This document shows positions 37,657 through 41,151 of a stretch of 41,151 bases of DNA, piece after piece; the first letter of the stretch is position 1; the number at the start of each line of letters is the position of its first letter. The stretch is from positions 1 to 41,151 of the IMG/VR virus record IMGVR_UViG_3300037264_001081, one strand, 5' to 3'. The notes under the pieces are model-generated. The model searched no databases. It was given only the letters and a program-made list of their open reading frames with translations, and was not told the DNA's origin. The stretch comes from a virus. The translations under genes and the position numbers were made by a program.

Positions 37657-40600
37657 TTGGTAGAACAGAAAGGAATAAGTTACGGATTAGAAAATATAGA
37701 CGTGTTTATTGAGGACACAACACCAACGTCGGATTTCTTTAAAATAGAGAAATTGCCAGACATTGTGCCTGTTGGTAAAACTGCGTTTACATTAAACCCA
37801 CCACCAAATCGTCTTAAAATATCATCGGAAGTAAAAATACAATTGGTTGATTCTAGTGGTGTACCTGTTTATATTGAATTTCCAAAAGATGATTATTCAA
37901 GTTGGTTTTCAGAAGGATATCAAGAGCCCGGTTCTACAGGTCGATATGCTTCTATTGTAATATATCCATCGACGGCCGTTGGTTATGCAAATTTGATAAT
38001 AGTTGGGGAAGCAATGGACGTACCGCCAGAATGGAAGAACATTTATAATATTCGATGGAAAAAACGAATATACATTGACAGAAATGTTCCGAACACATCA
38101 ACAATAGCGTTTTATAGAAACCCAATCGTTTCTGTAACAGAAATTGTAAAACCATATTTGAAACAAACATATGAAACGCCAAAAGTAACAACACTTTCAA
38201 CCGATGTGAGCCCCACTGCAAAAGTATCGTATGCAAATCAAGCATATCCTATTATTAAATCAGTTGGTTTTAATTTCATACGAGAGATGGCAGGTGGACA
38301 TATTAGCATCATACCAAGTGAATTACCACCAATTCCAGATGGCAAGGTTGCTCGAAGTCCATTCACAACATATATAACAGACGTTATAAATTCAGATACC
38401 GCCAGGGTTGCATATGAATATACGGCATCTGCGATTATAGATGATGAACAATTATTTGTCAATAAAATCAAAACATATGGTCAATATTTTATTGTTGATT
38501 CTTTTGGTGTAAGTAATTTTACATTGCAATACAATTCTCCAGTTTCATACTCATTGAGTGAAAATTTTAAGTCGTATGCAAAGGTTGATGTTAGTAATCT
38601 AAGAACATTTTCCGGTGATGTTCGAAGTATTCAAGTCTTTTCAAAAAGTTCTGGTTCAGTTGGTGATTGGAGATTATTAGCGGATGCTAATTTAGAAGAC
38701 TTTCAATTACTTAAACTACAAGATGAAAACCCAAATTATTATGATATTGGGTCGTTCTTTTCCCAAAGCGTGTTTACAGACAACTGGATAAAAAGTGCAT
38801 ATGATTTGAATACACAAACATCCACAACCGCGCCATCTATTGTTGCATCAAGTACGTACTTGCTAGAAGGCATTAGGGTAGAAAGTAGTCAAAGTGCCGG
38901 TGGAAGTATCTATGAATTTTTCTATCCAAACAAAACATATATTTTTGATGCAAGTGCCGAATTAGAAATATCGTTTGATTTGATTAGCCATCAAAACGTT
39001 GGTCAAATTGATGTGTATGCATCAGGAACGGCGTTTGTTCCATCGTATAATCCAGAACCAGAAATGGTGCCGTTAGGAGACCCTAATAGATTTGGTTCGC
39101 CGACATTATATGCAAAATCTCAAGCGGCTCCAACACCATTACCACAATTGCAATTAGATAACACCATTCATCCTGTTGTATACGATGCGGCCAATAAATA
39201 CAAATATTCAGGAGAGAGTGTAAATCGGTTTGGTAAATTATTATATTCAACCGTTTATGGAGTAGACCCTGGAACTCGTGCAAGAAACTATGGTAATATT
39301 AAATTACCGTTTCAGGCCGACCAAATTGGTAGTGGTAGTATTTTATTTGTTATTCGCGGTGGTCAATTTACATTATCAAATATAAAGTGGGTATACAAGA
39401 GAGAAAGTGGATTTAATCCAGATTTCTATTCAATTGTAGTTCCATTACAAGAAGAACAAGAACAAGACCAACTTTCGTTTAGGGTGAAATATTTTGACCC
39501 GGAAAACGTGGAAGCAAAAATATGGACAGAAGTTCCTGTTGGATTGAACTTCACAGGCAGTAGTAAGTATCTTTTCGGTGATAGAAACTTAATATCTGGT
39601 TCAATGTATGTAGGCGGTGCATTGAACACCGGTGTTGAATTAACAGGTGGTGGAAAGGGTGCAACCGGAACATTTATACGGTCACTTGGTTATAAAGGAT
39701 ATAAGAGTGCATCACTAGGAAATCATCCGGGATTTATGTTGTGGTCTGGTTCCGTGCTTCCAAACAGTGGTGATGCATACAGTGGCGTCGGTCTCGAAAT
39801 GGTTTCCGCATCTCCGTTTGGATATAAAGGACTTCGATTTAGAACTGATTTGGGGCGATTAGAAGTAACAGGAAGTATTTATGCAACTGATGGCCATTTC
39901 AAAGATAATTTTAGTGTAGGAACGGGTTCAGATACCCAACGAATTGAAATTTCAGCATCATATGATGCAGTAAGTATAACAGATTTGTCTGTTATTAAAA
40001 CCCCAGGTTGGACAAATCCAGGCGACCCTGGTTGGGCAATACTTGGTGATGGTAGAGCATATTTTTCAAACGCATTCATCAGTGGTAGTGTTACCGCAAG
40101 TGTTGGCAGTATTGGTGGATTTGTTATAGAAAGTCAATCATTTCATAGTACTAACAATCAGTTACAGTTTATATCAGGAAATACTGCATCAATTGTGTTG
40201 TTGGACACATCATTAAATCCGCGTGTGACTATGTACGCTCAATCAAAATCGTTTGACGCCGATTCTTATGTGGATTTACTTGCAGAATCAAATACATATT
40301 ATTCGCGTTCGTTTTATTCTACAGATGCAGGAAATACTTGGATACCTGCATATCAAGGTGGGTTTGCAGCGTCATCTGGGTCTAATTATTTAAGATTTGC
40401 ACATGATAATAGTGGTCATGGAAACGTGCCATTTAGAGGTATAGTAACATCAAGTACATTTAACGTTTCCGCAGATGCAACGGTCGCGCTTTCATTTACA
40501 TTTTCACACGAAGAAAATTTGAGGTTTGTACCATTTATTAATGTAGAATTGGCCGAAACATATCTTCCGGAAATTACGGCTTCTATGAAGGTTGGAACTG

Positions 40601-41151
40601 GTATAAGTAATCAAACACTAGCATCTCAAAGTGTTGCATTGGATTCAACGTACCCAGATACCGCACCAATAAATTTTTCTAAATATTTTACAAGTTCCAT
40701 AAGTGATGTATGGATTGAATATGATGTAAAGTTTCCAACAACATCGTTTTCAACAAGTTATCTTCCAACATCATCATTTGCACGAGACATTGTGTTAACA
40801 CAAGCATACACTCGAACAAGTTTTAGTCCAGAACAACAGATAATATTTGTCAATAAAAACAGATATGTTAATGCTACATTGGAAGATTTGACCATTAAAG
40901 CGGGTAACATTACTGCAAACACTTTGACTGTTGGTGGGGCGTCTGAGTTCTCAACAATAACAGCTGATTTAATATATGCAACTAATATTATCGGTTCAAT
41001 AACAGGAAGTGTGAGTCGTAGTCAAGTTATTGCAGAATCAGCTTCCGAAGCGGGATATATACCATATTTTCAAGGTAACACATTGCGTTCAATGGGTGTG
41101 ACCAATATTAGTTATTCTGGTGGAAATACTAATTTTGGTGGCGGCAACCTC
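37657..41151 (+). CDS. Very large tail fibre/baseplate-fibre protein, partial at 3' end
   Basis: The frame is open to the window end (1165 codons so far). The start is taken as TTG, 7 nt after GGAG; a TGA closes the frame upstream and no ATG is suitable. The N-terminal 300 residues are beta-rich and contain IRWKKRIYIDRNVPNTSTIA. The later part is Ser/Gly/Thr-rich, with fibre-like repeats (GLRFRTDLGRLEVTGSIYAT; SGSVTASVGSIGGFVIESQS; DLTIKAGNITANTLTVGGAS). The pattern of short strands with SITGSV/GSIY repeats is seen in long phage fibres and central tail proteins. Likely trimeric and receptor-facing. The C-terminus lies outside the window. Confidence 0.75.
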   Translation, partial: MVEQKGISYGLENIDVFIEDTTPTSDFFKIEKLPDIVPVGKTAFTLNPPPNRLKISSEVKIQLVDSSGVPVYIEFPKDDYSSWFSEGYQEPGSTGRYASIVIYPSTAVGYANLIIVGEAMDVPPEWKNIYNIRWKKRIYIDRNVPNTSTIAFYRNPIVSVTEIVKPYLKQTYETPKVTTLSTDVSPTAKVSYANQAYPIIKSVGFNFIREMAGGHISIIPSELPPIPDGKVARSPFTTYITDVINSDTARVAYEYTASAIIDDEQLFVNKIKTYGQYFIVDSFGVSNFTLQYNSPVSYSLSENFKSYAKVDVSNLRTFSGDVRSIQVFSKSSGSVGDWRLLADANLEDFQLLKLQDENPNYYDIGSFFSQSVFTDNWIKSAYDLNTQTSTTAPSIVASSTYLLEGIRVESSQSAGGSIYEFFYPNKTYIFDASAELEISFDLISHQNVGQIDVYASGTAFVPSYNPEPEMVPLGDPNRFGSPTLYAKSQAAPTPLPQLQLDNTIHPVVYDAANKYKYSGESVNRFGKLLYSTVYGVDPGTRARNYGNIKLPFQADQIGSGSILFVIRGGQFTLSNIKWVYKRESGFNPDFYSIVVPLQEEQEQDQLSFRVKYFDPENVEAKIWTEVPVGLNFTGSSKYLFGDRNLISGSMYVGGALNTGVELTGGGKGATGTFIRSLGYKGYKSASLGNHPGFMLWSGSVLPNSGDAYSGVGLEMVSASPFGYKGLRFRTDLGRLEVTGSIYATDGHFKDNFSVGTGSDTQRIEISASYDAVSITDLSVIKTPGWTNPGDPGWAILGDGRAYFSNAFISGSVTASVGSIGGFVIESQSFHSTNNQLQFISGNTASIVLLDTSLNPRVTMYAQSKSFDADSYVDLLAESNTYYSRSFYSTDAGNTWIPAYQGGFAASSGSNYLRFAHDNSGHGNVPFRGIVTSSTFNVSADATVALSFTFSHEENLRFVPFINVELAETYLPEITASMKVGTGISNQTLASQSVALDSTYPDTAPINFSKYFTSSISDVWIEYDVKFPTTSFSTSYLPTSSFARDIVLTQAYTRTSFSPEQQIIFVNKNRYVNATLEDLTIKAGNITANTLTVGGASEFSTITADLIYATNIIGSITGSVSRSQVIAESASEAGYIPYFQGNTLRSMGVTNISYSGGNTNFGGGNL

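Noticed and set aside
1-41151. CRISPR array or insertion sequence
   Set aside because: No regularly spaced direct repeats and no transposase or terminal inverted repeats were seen; the only mobile-type genes are homing endonucleases.

Overview
This window is a 41 kb segment of a large, AT-rich, tailed (myovirus-type, distantly T4-like) phage genome. The evidence is the gene set: a gp25-like and a gp6-like baseplate wedge protein, a spike/hub protein with a beta-helix, a gp55-like late sigma factor, a DnaG-type primase, a gp47/gp46-type recombination nuclease/ATPase, thymidylate synthase, Hsp20, a ClpP-like protease, free-standing homing endonucleases and a tRNA cluster. Genes are tightly packed, often overlapping by 1-20 nt, and all but one are on the + strand. 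Strong GGAG/AGGAGG ribosome sites and TTGACT-N17-TATATT promoters point to a bacterial host that uses ordinary Shine-Dalgarno and sigma70-type signals; the host cannot be named from this sequence.

Layout. (1) 1-3360: an RNA-rich region with six recognisable tRNAs (Leu UAA, Gln CUG, Arg CCU, an amber-reading CUA, Val CAC, Glu CUC), a seventh with a doubtful anticodon, a non-canonical tRNA-like element and a tRNA relic. An RNA at about 545-792 has the conserved core of bacterial RNase P RNA. Small unknown proteins and a Pth2-like (peptidyl-tRNA hydrolase family) protein lie between the RNAs. (2) 3365-5124: a promoter, then a HAD-fold protein, a WGR-domain protein, a partner sharing its C-terminal region, and a PC4-like ssDNA-binding protein. 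(3) 5303-5803: a one-piece tmRNA with an unusually long predicted tag. (4) 5826-15035: small basic protein, Hsp20, membrane protein, IMPDH/GMP reductase family enzyme, nucleotidase, ClpP-like protease, HD hydrolase, gp55-like sigma factor, thymidylate synthase, GNAT-like protein and a small DNA-binding-like protein. (5) 15236-31290: tail and baseplate genes, with one homing endonuclease gene between gp25-like and gp6-like genes and an endonuclease relic upstream. (6) 31293-37277: a replication/recombination block with its own promoter (PD-(D/E)XK-like nuclease, second homing endonuclease, DEDDh exonuclease, primase, and a single-chain fusion of Mre11-like gp47 and Rad50-like gp46). (7) 37349-37531: the only minus-strand gene. 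(8) 37657 to the end: a very large fibre-like structural gene that runs out of the window.

The most striking feature is the translation-linked RNA block: tRNAs biased to C34 anticodons, an amber-decoding tRNA, an RNase P-like RNA, a tmRNA and a Pth2-like protein within 6 kb. Inference: the phage brings its own tRNA 5'-maturation, ribosome rescue and peptidyl-tRNA recycling functions. Two identical 34-nt promoters (11466 and 31292) carrying a palindrome between -35 and -10 suggest a phage regulon. A TATTTATA motif in front of structural gene blocks may be the late-promoter signal for the gp55-like factor.
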